Assembly: GCA_040386335.1 (NCBI GenBank)
Contig: JAZKFT010000011.1
Location: forward strand, 62,001-126,000
Length of the DNA stretch: 64,000 nt
Reading direction: 5' to 3'
Source: JAZKFT01 sp040386335
GTDB lineage: Bacteria; Bacteroidota; Bacteroidia; Chitinophagales; Chitinophagaceae
Part shown: piece by piece, positions 26,312-35,200 of the stretch
Layout of the letters: every line of letters begins with the position of its first letter
How positions within the stretch are numbered: the first letter of the stretch is position 1
Notes under the pieces: generated by a model
Seen by the model: only the letters and a program-made list of their open reading frames with translations
Told to the model about the DNA's origin: nothing
Database searches by the model: none
Made by a program: the position numbers and the translations under genes

Positions 26312-29300
26312 CTACCTCACCAACGTCACATTTCCCTTATACACATATGTGCCGCCGGCAGTGCATATTGCTTCTGCGGTGTACACATACACATCGGGAT
26401 TAGCTGGAACGCCATTGATCTTGCCGTTCCAACCTTGCAGCGGATTATTCGCGTCAATATTGCTCCGTTCAAAAACCAACTGGCCCCAGCGGTTAAACAC
26501 ACGGAAGTATTTTACCTGTGCAATGCCTTTGGCACGTACCATCAGGATGTCGTTAATGCCATCTCCATCAGGGCTAAATGCATTAGGAATAAACACCTGG
26601 CTGATATCGCAATTCACTTTAAAGCTGATAGTGTCGCTGGCTGTACATCCATAAATATTCTCTACTTCTAATTTGTACAGAATATCTGTGTTGATAGTGG
26701 CAACCGGGTTGCCGCAATTGGTGCAACTCAAATCCCTCGTTGGTGTCCAGCGGTAGCTGGCGATGGGGCCGCCGGTAATGACTGCGTTGAGATTTACGTT
26801 GGTACCCGCTACTACGGTAGCACCAGTACCCAAATCCACGGTGGGGTATTGGCCAACGCCCACCCGAACAAAAGCCGTATCGCTGAAGCAATTGAATTGG
26901 TCGAAACCGATAACGCGATAAAATGTAGTGGATAGCGGTGTAGCGATTGGGTTAGGCACATCAGCCCTGTCAAGACCGATAGAAGGGTTCCAGCTATACC
27001 TGAAAGCACCGCTGGCAAAGAGTTGGCTGCTTTGACCAATACAAATGGAATCACTGGCAGATACCGAAATATTAAACGGCCGCATCACCGTAACAGTAAT
27101 GGAATCGGTGGCGCGACACAGCAACGAGTTGCTGCCGGTTGCCACATAAACGGTAGTGAATGATGGAGTCGCTATTGGGTTATTACACGTGGTACAACTC
27201 AAATTCTGCAAGGGCGACCATTGCCAGTTGTTGGCTCCGGTGGCATTCAGTTGTACTGATTGTCCCTGGCAGATGGTAACATCCATACCGGCATTTATCT
27301 GTGGCGAAGCATTTACGCGAACTGTTTTATAAACCGTATCTGCGCAGCCAAAATTGGTGCGGCCAATTAGGCGCACCTGGTACGTGCCTGTGGCGTTGTA
27401 AATGGCCGTTACATTCATACCACTTGCAGTATTGCCATTGCCAAAATCCCATTCGTAGCCAATGATCGGGTCCTGCGACTGTATTAACGCAAACAGAGAA
27501 ATGGGTTGTTGAATACACGCTACAGAATCCCCGACAATGGCGCTCACTGGCCGGGTTCGTACATTAACTGTCAATGGAAACACCAGCGTATCCTCGCAGC
27601 CACTAATACCAGTAATTCTCAACCTGATATTGTAAACGCCCGTTTGGGTAAATGTTTTGGTTGGATTTTGCAGCGATGAAAAGGTTCCGTCCCCAAAATT
27701 CCATTGCCATGTCCTGATGCCGAAAAATGCACTCGATGTATCGAAAAATGAAACGGTGGTGGCGCCGCAAACCTGCTGAAGGCTGGTGCGGAAACCCGCT
27801 TTAATGCGGTCAACTTTTACAGTATCGCCGGTAGCAACTTTCAGCACGCAATTGGCAGAGATCAGCCATGTATATGGAATAAATATGCCCGGCCTCGTGT
27901 ACACATGTGAGATTAAATTATTAACTGTGGTCACTGAATCCCCATCACCAAACACAAAACGATATTGGTTGGCACCGGTGCCGATCACCTCAAATTGTTT
28001 GGCATCTCCGAGGCATACATAACCGCCGGAATACCGCAACAGCCCGGTGAGGCCACTTATCACAATTGTTTTATTGGCTACATAATTACAACCCAGCAAA
28101 CCCTTGCTTACCATTTTGACCACATATGTACCAGGGCTGGTGTACGTATACATCACGCTGTCGCCGATAGCTGTACCACCATCGCCAAAGGTCCAGGTAG
28201 TACCTGCCGAGGGGCGATTGGCATTCTTAAAAGTGATGCTAAACGGGACACAACCTCCGGTGCTGTCGCTTACGGACATGATGCCGGGCAAACTGTCTCT
28301 AATCAATATATCAATAAAAGCACTATCTGAACAGCTGCTTCCGCTCGCATAGGCACGGGTGCCGGTAAGCCATGTGCGAAAGCTGCCCGCAGCGGTAAAT
28401 ATTTTTTTAGGGTTGGCAAGGGTGGAAGTGCTGCCATCACCAAAACGCCAATTGTACACGATGCCGGTATCGCTCTGGTTCGTATATCGGATGGTATCGC
28501 CAATACAAGCAACTATAGGCGAAGCCGTAAAAGAAACAGCTGGTTTTAAATTAACCGTTACTAGTTCGGTATCGCTGGTATCACTGCAGCTATTGGTTCC
28601 CCGAAGGCGGATCACGTAGTTTCCCGGCAGTGCGTATACATGAGGTATCGTGTCGATGCTTTTGTTGGTCACTAACGTATTGCCATCGCCAAAATCCCAG
28701 GTATAAATATTCCCACCGGCAGAGTTATTGACAAACTGCACCAGGTGCGGGGCACATCCAAAACGCTGGTTTCCGTTGATGGCAAAATCGAGGCGAATAG
28801 TGATAGGCGTTACTACCAACCGGTAAATCAGGCTATCGGTACCACATTCGTTGGTGGCTTTCAATTTCACATTAAAAGTATCGCTGCTTCCTACCCGGTA
28901 CACGTGATTTACCTGGGAGGCATTGGTTGCCAGCACAGGCGACCCATCACCAAAATCCCATATATAAGTAGCATTGACCCCGCGGCTGGTATTGGTAAAT
29001 GTAAAATTATAACCGGAGCAGCTGGTGCTTTTATCAGGGGTGAACAATGCCTTCGGCTTGGATTTTACCCTCACAAGCCGGGTTAATAAAATGGTATCAC
29101 ACTGGCTGAAGGTTCTGAATTTAACCGTATAAATCGTATCGCCGCTTAAGGGATTTACAGGAAAAATTACCGCAGCCGGCTGCTGCAATGTGGAGGTTTG
29201 GCCATTGCCAAAATCCCAGGAATAGGTGTACTGGCCCGCATTCGGTGTATTGTTCGTAAATGACACCGCAAGCGGCCCACAGCCTACAGAATCTGATTGA

Positions 29301-32300
29301 CCAAAAGCCGGCACCGGCCTCAACACTGTTTTAAAGCCGCGTTGCATGCTATCATTTTTGCAACCAAACCTGCTGATGGCCACCAGTTTGATCGTAACAC
29401 TATCTCCGGGAAGATTCATGGTATACCCGGGGAAATTTTGACCACTGCCTAAATAAATACCATTTACAAACCAGCGATATTCTATCACGGCTGCATTGAA
29501 CGGTGTAAGATTGATGACGGTGGGCGTTATGACAAATGGTACACAACCAACCGTTGCTGTTGGATTAAAAACAGCTCTTGCATCCGGATTCACGGTCAGT
29601 TTTGCCGGCAGGCTGTAATTGATATTAAGGCTGCATTGCGTGGTCCAGGCCATCCTCCGATAAAAAGTGGTGACACTTAGCGCCGGCGGTGTATAGTCCT
29701 TGCCGGTGGCACCGGGTATTACAGTCCAGATGATACTATCCGTACTGGACTGCCATTGATATACCGGTGTACCAATGCCGCCATTGATAGCCTGGCCGGT
29801 AATAAGCGCAGGTTGCGTACCGATGCATAAAACCTGGTTTGCAGATATATTGTTGTTGGTTACAGCATTGGCAACGGTAATTATCGATGTGTCTTTAGCC
29901 ATGCAGGAGCCACCACCAAATGAATATATCAATGTATACGTTCCCGGAGTTGCAGGTGTAAAAATGCCTGCTGCCGTAACCAGTGCGCTGCCAGTCCAGG
30001 TGCCGCCCGGGGGCGTTGCCAGCAATTGCGTAGTGGCGCTGGTTAAACACAATGTCGAATCAGGTCCGGCATTGGCTACCGGGGCATCTATCACAGCAAC
30101 AGTAATACTATCTGCTCTTTGGCAAGCTATGGGACCGGCTGTGTAATATAATTTATACGTACCATTTCCTGCAGCGTTAGGGTTAAACAGACCGGAGGTG
30201 GTAACAAAGCTGCTGCCGCTCCAGGTGCCAGCAGCGGGTGTGCCGGTAAATTGGATAGCAGTACTGCTTCTGCAAACAGTACTATCCCTGCCAGCGTCTA
30301 CATTGGAAACTGTAATAACATTTACGGTGGCTGTGGCTGTGGCACGGCAGCCGTTTAATAAAGTACCAACAACTGTATAGGTTACGGTTGAGACTGGAGA
30401 TGCAGTTACCGTGCTACCGGTAGTGGTGCTTAACCCGGTTGCGGGCGACCAGGTATAGCTATCGGCTCCGGAGGCAGTTAATGTGGTGCCTGCACCGGCA
30501 CACAACTGCACCAAATTTGGGGTCACCATCAAATCAGGGTTTCTTTTTACCGTAACCATTATAGTATCCTTGCTGGAACAGGAAGCACCCGCTGATACGG
30601 TGACAATATACTGGTAGGTAGTATCGTTGAGCGGGCCATTGTAAACGAGCAGCGCTGAAGGCCTTGCTATACCAGGATTACTTAAACCTGTAGCGGGCGA
30701 CCAGGCATAGGTAAAACCACTGCCCACATTCGTACCAATGAAAACGGATGCACCACTACAAATAGCAGTGTCCCTGCCGGCATTGGCAACGGGCGATGTA
30801 GTAACAGTTACTGTAATATTTGCAGTAGCCGTACAATTATTGGCCAGAGTGCCGGTTACCGTATAAGGCGTGGTTACCGGCGGCGTAGCGATGACAGTGT
30901 CGCCTGTGTTCCTGTTCAATCCCGTCGCCGGTGTCCAGGCATAGGAGTCGGCGCCCGAAACAGTCAAAGTAGTGCTGGATCCGCTACATACCGCCGCAGA
31001 TAGGGGGTTCAGTACCAGTACGGGTTTCTTTTTAACGGTAATAAAAACCGTGTCCTGGCTAAAGCAGGAGGCGCCTGCAGATACCCTTAGAATATAGCGA
31101 TAGGTACTGTCGGCGCTGGGGCCGGTATAATTAATTGTGGCCGTAGGTCTTGCTGATGCGGCGTTGTTAAGACCAAATGCGGGTGTCCATAAATAGGTAA
31201 AGCCGGTGCTCACTGTGCCGATCACCACTGGTGTGCCGCTGCAAATGGTGGTATCGGGGCCAGCATTGGCTACGGGAGCGCTGGTTACATTGACTGTAGT
31301 GTTTGCGGTGGTAGTACCGCACTCGTTAGTTACTTCCAGGGTAATATTGTGAATGCCTGTAGTTGAAAATTGAATTCCGGTTGGGTTTATTGAAGTAGAT
31401 GTCGCTGGGGTGCCACCATCAAACGTCCACAGATAGGTTGCAGTAGTGGTGCCAAAGCAATTATTTACTATAGCTGTCGGGTTGATGGACCCGCTCAGGC
31501 ACACGGCCGCAACCGGGCTGATGGTTACACCCGGTTTGGCTTTTACCGTAACCGTTCTTGAAACTGTCGGTGCAGTGCAAACACCGCCTGAACTTTTTGT
31601 CACCAGGTTGATGGTATACGTGCCAGGGTTGATAAACCGGAACTGCGGGTTGGCCGAACTTGCATTCGTACCGTTGATATAATTAAATAATGAAGTATTA
31701 GGCAAACAGCCCGCAGTACCGGTATACGAAACAGACCAGGTATAAATATTATCACCGCAAATTGGTGTGTTGGAGCCGTTGGTGGTGACTATATCGACGG
31801 GCGTACAACCCACATTTTTATCAATTGTAAAAGCACCGATAGGCGCTGGGTTGATGCAGATTGTTTTGGTTATTGAATCTGAACCGCAGTTAGGATTTCC
31901 GTTCTTAAATTTTATTGTGTACGTGCCGGTGGAATTAAAATTGAAAGTCAAAGCATTAGTGCCTGTAGCCCACAATGATGGGTCGGTCGATCCAAAATCA
32001 TTTCCCAAAGTGCCGCTGGTAAGTGTCCATCCGGTGGCAGGTGTTATGGTCCACACCAGTTTACCATTGGTACACACTCCGTTGTCTACAAAATTCGACA
32101 GCCCGCTTGTATTTGTGAATGTCACGGGCGACCCAACACAAGCAGTGTCTTTTGGAGAAATAGAAAAAGAAGCGATTGGTTTTTGCGATACATAAATTGG
32201 AACTACCAAAGCGGTGGACGAATTGCAAGGATTCGAGGCTCTAATATTGGCAGAAAATGAATTGGCATATCCGTTACTTGTGGTACCACAGGATGTAAGC

Positions 32301-33361
32301 TGAAATACATGGGTAACAGAAGCGGGCGCCGGATGCTGGAAAATAAGCGGGGGTGTACCATCGTTAAAAGTTACTGTGTAAACCGTTCCCGGCGGATTAA
32401 GATCTGTATTTGAGATAGGAAAGGTCAAGCCATTGCCTGTACATATAGAAGTGTTTCCTAAAGTACCGAGGCCTACCGCAGGATTCCCACCTACAAAAGC
32501 ATAATAAGTGGCAGTATCCATGCAGCCATTTTGCCCGGAAACAATGAACTGTAAGGTATAGGTTCCGGTATTGTAAGTATGAGTTGTAGTTACAAAACTG
32601 GCAGTGTTATAATCGGGAGTGGCATCACCCCAAATTATCCGATAAGATGTATTCGTACCTACAGTGGAGGATTGATTGGTAAAAGTGAATAGTGCTGATG
32701 GTGACCCGGTACAAGCTCTGAAAAAACTTTTACCATCATATGTCGTTGAACCGGTGCCCCCCAGTTGCGTGCCCGGATTCTGCTTAATATTTACATTCTG
32801 GGAAGCCACCGCATTACAGCCAAAAGAGTTGGTTGTGGTAAGTACAACCGCCAGGTTTTGATTGCCATTCCCGGGCGTTCCAAAGAAACGGTGCACCGGA
32901 TTTGTAGCTGTAGATGTGTTATTCACTCCCGAATTTGGATCACCAAAATTCCAGGAATATGTAAGACCAGAGCCAGTGGAACTATTGGTGAAACTAACAG
33001 GTACAGATCCGCATTGATTATTTGGTGTGAATGTAAAGCCTGCCGTTGGGGCTGGGTTTACAGTTATCACCAGGGGTGCATAGGTTCTTCCATTTGTTAT
33101 AACAGTTACGGTCCCTGATTGACTTGCTACATAGGTAGGAGTGGTCGCAACCGGGTTGCCATTTAGAAACCATTGATAGGTTGGACCTGCAGGATTTGCG
33201 GTTAATGCCAGAGTTTGCGGCTGACAAAAGGTAGATGAGCCGGTATACCTGATCGTATCGGGTTGAGCAAAAACAACAGTTGAACAAAAAAGAAGAAAAA
33301 ATAGCAGAAAAAACTGCCGGGAACAGGCATTTCTAACAGGAAAATGCAAAAATATTCTCAT
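26312..33361 (-). CDS. Giant PKD/Ig-like surface adhesin with T9SS type B sorting domain
   Basis: 2349 residues from the ATG at 33361 (an in-frame TTG at 33367 is less likely). Signal peptide ends VVFAQ. The body is a chain of Ig-like and PKD modules. PKD cores W-x-F-G-D/N-G occur at least eight times, mostly in the second half (for example WDFGNGQTS, WDFGDGSPV, WRFGDGSTS, WNFGDGTFSS). Near residues 700-1010 a two-part unit is duplicated (PVANAGxDTxICSG ... SGADSYxWxPATGL). The last ~95 residues are the gliding-motility-type C-terminal domain (VFIPNAFSPDGDGINDILMV ... FNRWGQLVFE). It should be exported by the T9SS to the surface for adhesion or gliding, helped by the SprF-like neighbour. Confidence 0.92.
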   Translation of the reverse strand: MRIFLHFPVRNACSRQFFLLFFLLFCSTVVFAQPDTIRYTGSSTFCQPQTLALTANPAGPTYQWFLNGNPVATTPTYVASQSGTVTVITNGRTYAPLVITVNPAPTAGFTFTPNNQCGSVPVSFTNSSTGSGLTYSWNFGDPNSGVNNTSTATNPVHRFFGTPGNGNQNLAVVLTTTNSFGCNAVASQNVNIKQNPGTQLGGTGSTTYDGKSFFRACTGSPSALFTFTNQSSTVGTNTSYRIIWGDATPDYNTASFVTTTHTYNTGTYTLQFIVSGQNGCMDTATYYAFVGGNPAVGLGTLGNTSICTGNGLTFPISNTDLNPPGTVYTVTFNDGTPPLIFQHPAPASVTHVFQLTSCGTTSNGYANSFSANIRASNPCNSSTALVVPIYVSQKPIASFSISPKDTACVGSPVTFTNTSGLSNFVDNGVCTNGKLVWTITPATGWTLTSGTLGNDFGSTDPSLWATGTNALTFNFNSTGTYTIKFKNGNPNCGSDSITKTICINPAPIGAFTIDKNVGCTPVDIVTTNGSNTPICGDNIYTWSVSYTGTAGCLPNTSLFNYINGTNASSANPQFRFINPGTYTINLVTKSSGGVCTAPTVSRTVTVKAKPGVTISPVAAVCLSGSINPTAIVNNCFGTTTATYLWTFDGGTPATSTSINPTGIQFSTTGIHNITLEVTNECGTTTANTTVNVTSAPVANAGPDTTICSGTPVVIGTVSTGFTYLWTPAFGLNNAASARPTATINYTGPSADSTYRYILRVSAGASCFSQDTVFITVKKKPVLVLNPLSAAVCSGSSTTLTVSGADSYAWTPATGLNRNTGDTVIATPPVTTPYTVTGTLANNCTATANITVTVTTSPVANAGRDTAICSGASVFIGTNVGSGFTYAWSPATGLSNPGIARPSALLVYNGPLNDTTYQYIVTVSAGASCSSKDTIMVTVKRNPDLMVTPNLVQLCAGAGTTLTASGADSYTWSPATGLSTTTGSTVTASPVSTVTYTVVGTLLNGCRATATATVNVITVSNVDAGRDSTVCRSSTAIQFTGTPAAGTWSGSSFVTTSGLFNPNAAGNGTYKLYYTAGPIACQRADSITVAVIDAPVANAGPDSTLCLTSATTQLLATPPGGTWTGSALVTAAGIFTPATPGTYTLIYSFGGGSCMAKDTSIITVANAVTNNNISANQVLCIGTQPALITGQAINGGIGTPVYQWQSSTDSIIWTVIPGATGKDYTPPALSVTTFYRRMAWTTQCSLNINYSLPAKLTVNPDARAVFNPTATVGCVPFVITPTVINLTPFNAAVIEYRWFVNGIYLGSGQNFPGYTMNLPGDSVTIKLVAISRFGCKNDSMQRGFKTVLRPVPAFGQSDSVGCGPLAVSFTNNTPNAGQYTYSWDFGNGQTSTLQQPAAVIFPVNPLSGDTIYTVKFRTFSQCDTILLTRLVRVKSKPKALFTPDKSTSCSGYNFTFTNTSRGVNATYIWDFGDGSPVLATNASQVNHVYRVGSSDTFNVKLKATNECGTDSLIYRLVVTPITIRLDFAINGNQRFGCAPHLVQFVNNSAGGNIYTWDFGDGNTLVTNKSIDTIPHVYALPGNYVIRLRGTNSCSDTSDTELVTVNLKPAVSFTASPIVACIGDTIRYTNQSDTGIVYNWRFGDGSTSTLANPKKIFTAAGSFRTWLTGTRAYASGSSCSDSAFIDILIRDSLPGIMSVSDSTGGCVPFSITFKNANRPSAGTTWTFGDGGTAIGDSVMYTYTSPGTYVVKMVSKGLLGCNYVANKTIVISGLTGLLRYSGGYVCLGDAKQFEVIGTGANQYRFVFGDGDSVTTVNNLISHVYTRPGIFIPYTWLISANCVLKVATGDTVKVDRIKAGFRTSLQQVCGATTVSFFDTSSAFFGIRTWQWNFGDGTFSSLQNPTKTFTQTGVYNIRLRITGISGCEDTLVFPLTVNVRTRPVSAIVGDSVACIQQPISLFALIQSQDPIIGYEWDFGNGNTASGMNVTAIYNATGTYQVRLIGRTNFGCADTVYKTVRVNASPQINAGMDVTICQGQSVQLNATGANNWQWSPLQNLSCTTCNNPIATPSFTTVYVATGSNSLLCRATDSITVTVMRPFNISVSASDSICIGQSSQLFASGAFRYSWNPSIGLDRADVPNPIATPLSTTFYRVIGFDQFNCFSDTAFVRVGVGQYPTVDLGTGATVVAGTNVNLNAVITGGPIASYRWTPTRDLSCTNCGNPVATINTDILYKLEVENIYGCTASDTISFKVNCDISQVFIPNAFSPDGDGINDILMVRAKGIAQVKYFRVFNRWGQLVFERSNIDANNPLQGWNGKINGVPANPDVYVYTAEAICTAGGTYVYKGNVTLVR

Positions 33362-33439
33362 CCACAATAAGTTTTGGGTACAGTTCGGGTTGGGTTACAA
33401 GATAAAGAAAACCCAACATTCAAAAATACCCTGTACCCG

Positions 33440-33472
33440 CAAACTTAGTAAGTGGGGAAATACAGAAGCCAA
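33440..33472 (-). promoter_or_regulatory. Candidate promoter of the giant adhesin
   Basis: On the minus strand a TTG (33472-33470) is followed, 22 bp later, by TAAGTTTG (33447-33440), which fits the Bacteroidetes -33/-7 pattern. The box lies 79 bp upstream of the ATG at 33361. Confidence 0.5.
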
Positions 33473-33489
33473 CTAAGGCAAAGGATTGC

Positions 33490-33840
33490 TCATCCTGGTG
33501 AATGCTGAAAACAATAACCATTTGCAATACTGGTCATGTGTTTACATCTGGTACCAGTTTTGGTAGTGCCTTTACATTGTACGGTAAGGTCTGTGCCTTG
33601 TGGCTTTTTTTTGCCCGGCAATAATGGCTGGCCGATGCCTGATGGCTTGCGTATCTTACAAGGCTCCAAACCCAATTCCGAAGCCCTGGGAAAGCTTATT
33701 TTTTCTGACACATTTTCTACCATCCTACAGTTGGAAAGATGGTATTTTTTCCCATATGGCGTTTTATAAACATGCTGAGCCGTGACAGTCTTTGCTGCAA
33801 AGCAAAAGAAATATAAGGTTATCAGGGCAGCCACTTTCAT
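33490..33840 (-). CDS. Small secreted protein with two cysteine-rich modules
   Basis: 116 residues with signal peptide (KTVTAQ). Two small modules are visible. The first (about 24-62) reads YKTPYGKKYHLSNCRMV ... LEPCKI, like the short Y-H-x-x-x-C zinc-ribbon-type domain of secreted proteins. The second (about 88-113) is QCKGTTKTGTRCKHM ... GYCFQH, a C-x8-C-x10-C-x3-H pattern seen in DUF5763-type proteins. Both could bind metal. The mature part is basic and proline/glycine-rich between the modules. It is alone in its orientation block, upstream of the adhesin by 128 bp. Function unknown. Confidence 0.7.
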   Translation of the reverse strand: MKVAALITLYFFCFAAKTVTAQHVYKTPYGKKYHLSNCRMVENVSEKISFPRASELGLEPCKIRKPSGIGQPLLPGKKKPQGTDLTVQCKGTTKTGTRCKHMTSIANGYCFQHSPG

Positions 33841-33964
33841 CTGATAAACTTAGCCCTATTTTTGGGATCGTTCAAGATGATTATAAACCATGGTAGCAAT
33901 GAATTTCCTCTTTTCGCCATTAATTCAAGCGGGCTGAACAAGGAAATGCCGGGAAATTATATAA

Positions 33965-33992
33965 AGCCGGCCTGCCCCATGGCAGACCGGCT
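33965..33992 (-). terminator. Hairpin downstream of the gene at 34022
   Basis: 12-bp stem (33965-33976 with 33981-33992) around CCAT, with one position that pairs as G-U in minus-strand RNA. It lies 30 bp after the stop at 34022. A T-rich stretch follows on both strands, better on the plus side. Confidence 0.6.
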
Positions 33993-34021
33993 GGTTTTTC
34001 GTTTTCGGTTAATTACTTTAG

Positions 34022-34459
34022 TTACAATTTTACGGTTTCAGTGATATTGTATTTTTGCGCGTCCAGGGTGTTAATGGTTACCGTTTTTTTGGTTTCCCTG
34101 TTACCCGCAGTGTATACAATCTGAAGGCTGCTCAGCTCTTCCGGTGATACTTTGATCACTTTGGCCTGGTTTTTACCAGTAACCACTTCTTCGTACAATA
34201 ACACTCCGCTGTAGTCATAAATACGGAGGTAGCTACGTTGCTCGGTAGGCTGGTTAAGAGCTATGCGGATGAACACTTGTTCATCTTTTTCGCCTAAATA
34301 CTTAGTACTGATACCGGGCGTGGCCTCGGCCGTAGCTACTGTGGTGCTTGTCGTTTTTTCTCCGGCAAATACGGAGGCAAAAGGTGAAGCACTTATTATC
34401 AATGAAGCGGCAATCATTATTGCGGCTTTTCTGCTGTTGTTAATCGTGTTTGTTTTCAT
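34022..34459 (-). CDS. Small secreted hypothetical protein
   Basis: 145 residues from the ATG at 34459; the frame is open further upstream, but this start gives a signal peptide (KAAIMIAASLIISASPFASVFAG). The mature part has a threonine-rich linker and then a beta-rich domain (EQVFIRIALNQPTEQRSYLRIYDYSGVLLYEE, LQIVYTAGNRETKKTVTINT) that resembles one Ig-like sandwich of the type often found near T9SS sorting domains, but it is not a recognisable sorting domain. No close family recognised. It has its own terminator and a candidate -7 box at 34641. Confidence 0.65.
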   Translation of the reverse strand: MKTNTINNSRKAAIMIAASLIISASPFASVFAGEKTTSTTVATAEATPGISTKYLGEKDEQVFIRIALNQPTEQRSYLRIYDYSGVLLYEEVVTGKNQAKVIKVSPEELSSLQIVYTAGNRETKKTVTINTLDAQKYNITETVKL

Positions 34460-34640
34460 AACGTTTATTGTTGTTTTAATTTGTTGAACAATGAGAGAAT
34501 ACTCACAGACAACCAACCGTTCATACAGCAACAGTCAAACGTTTTTTCAAAGAGGGCAGCTAAAAATAAGAACTCAACTGGTAGCCTTTGCAAGGGGCTT
34601 TTCAAAACTGCAGTAGTATCATGATCATTTAATACTTGTA

Positions 34641-34648
34641 CAAATATA
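34641..34648 (-). promoter_or_regulatory. Candidate -7 box for the gene at 34022-34459
   Basis: On the minus strand the box reads TATATTTG, matching TAnnTTTG, about 180 bp upstream of the ATG. No -33 TTG at the right spacing. Confidence 0.3.
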
Positions 34649-35050
34649 TACCGGAGATCAAAACTTGTAACCTCGTAATCTTCCTTTTTAGACGACATTC
34701 TTAGGCCTCATTTATGATGCCCAAACAGGATCCGGTTTTTATAAAACATTGACCATCAATCATTTGATAGCAATGGGTTGCTAACTGCCAACCGTTGATA
34801 AAGCAGATTTGCAGCCACAAGAAACAGTATAAAATCAGGGGGTTACCCTGGCTTTAAACCCATGCGAAGCAATTACCGGGTGTTATTTTATCCATTTTTG
34901 ACCAGGAACAGCCAGGTAACCATGTGGCAATAATAAGAACCAGCAACAATGCAGCGGGCTCGTCATCAGGGCTTTGTTTACACATAAATTTTTCTAGTAA
35001 CGTAAAAACCGGACGTCATTCCAACAGCCCGGCGAAACAAAGAATTTTGC

Positions 35051-35090
35051 AACCGCCTTTTTATGCAACCAACTAAACAGGCGGTTTTTT
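35051..35090 (+). terminator. Terminator-like hairpin in the leader of the YncE/phosphoesterase gene
   Basis: AACCGCCT (35051-35058) pairs with AGGCGGTT (35079-35086), with a 20-nt loop, and a run of six T closes the structure. It faces the plus strand although no plus-strand gene lies upstream within the window's nearby region; the next gene starts 110 bp downstream. It could be a leader attenuator or the end of a small RNA. Confidence 0.45.
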
Positions 35091-35200
35091 GTGCCGGCAT
35101 ATTACTACTATGTTACTTCGGCGGGTCAGCCCGATTCCTTTTATTGATGTACTTCTTAAGGCCATACCTTTATCCGGCACATTCAAAATGCAGATGCTTT

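Larger units (their letters stand above)
34460..35200. other. 741-bp intergenic region between divergent genes
   Basis: No plausible gene. A minus-strand -7-like box lies at 34641-34648. A terminator-like hairpin in plus orientation lies at 35051-35090. The middle part (34690-35040) shows no repeat or conserved element that I recognise. The length is unusual for this otherwise compact window. Confidence 0.6.
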
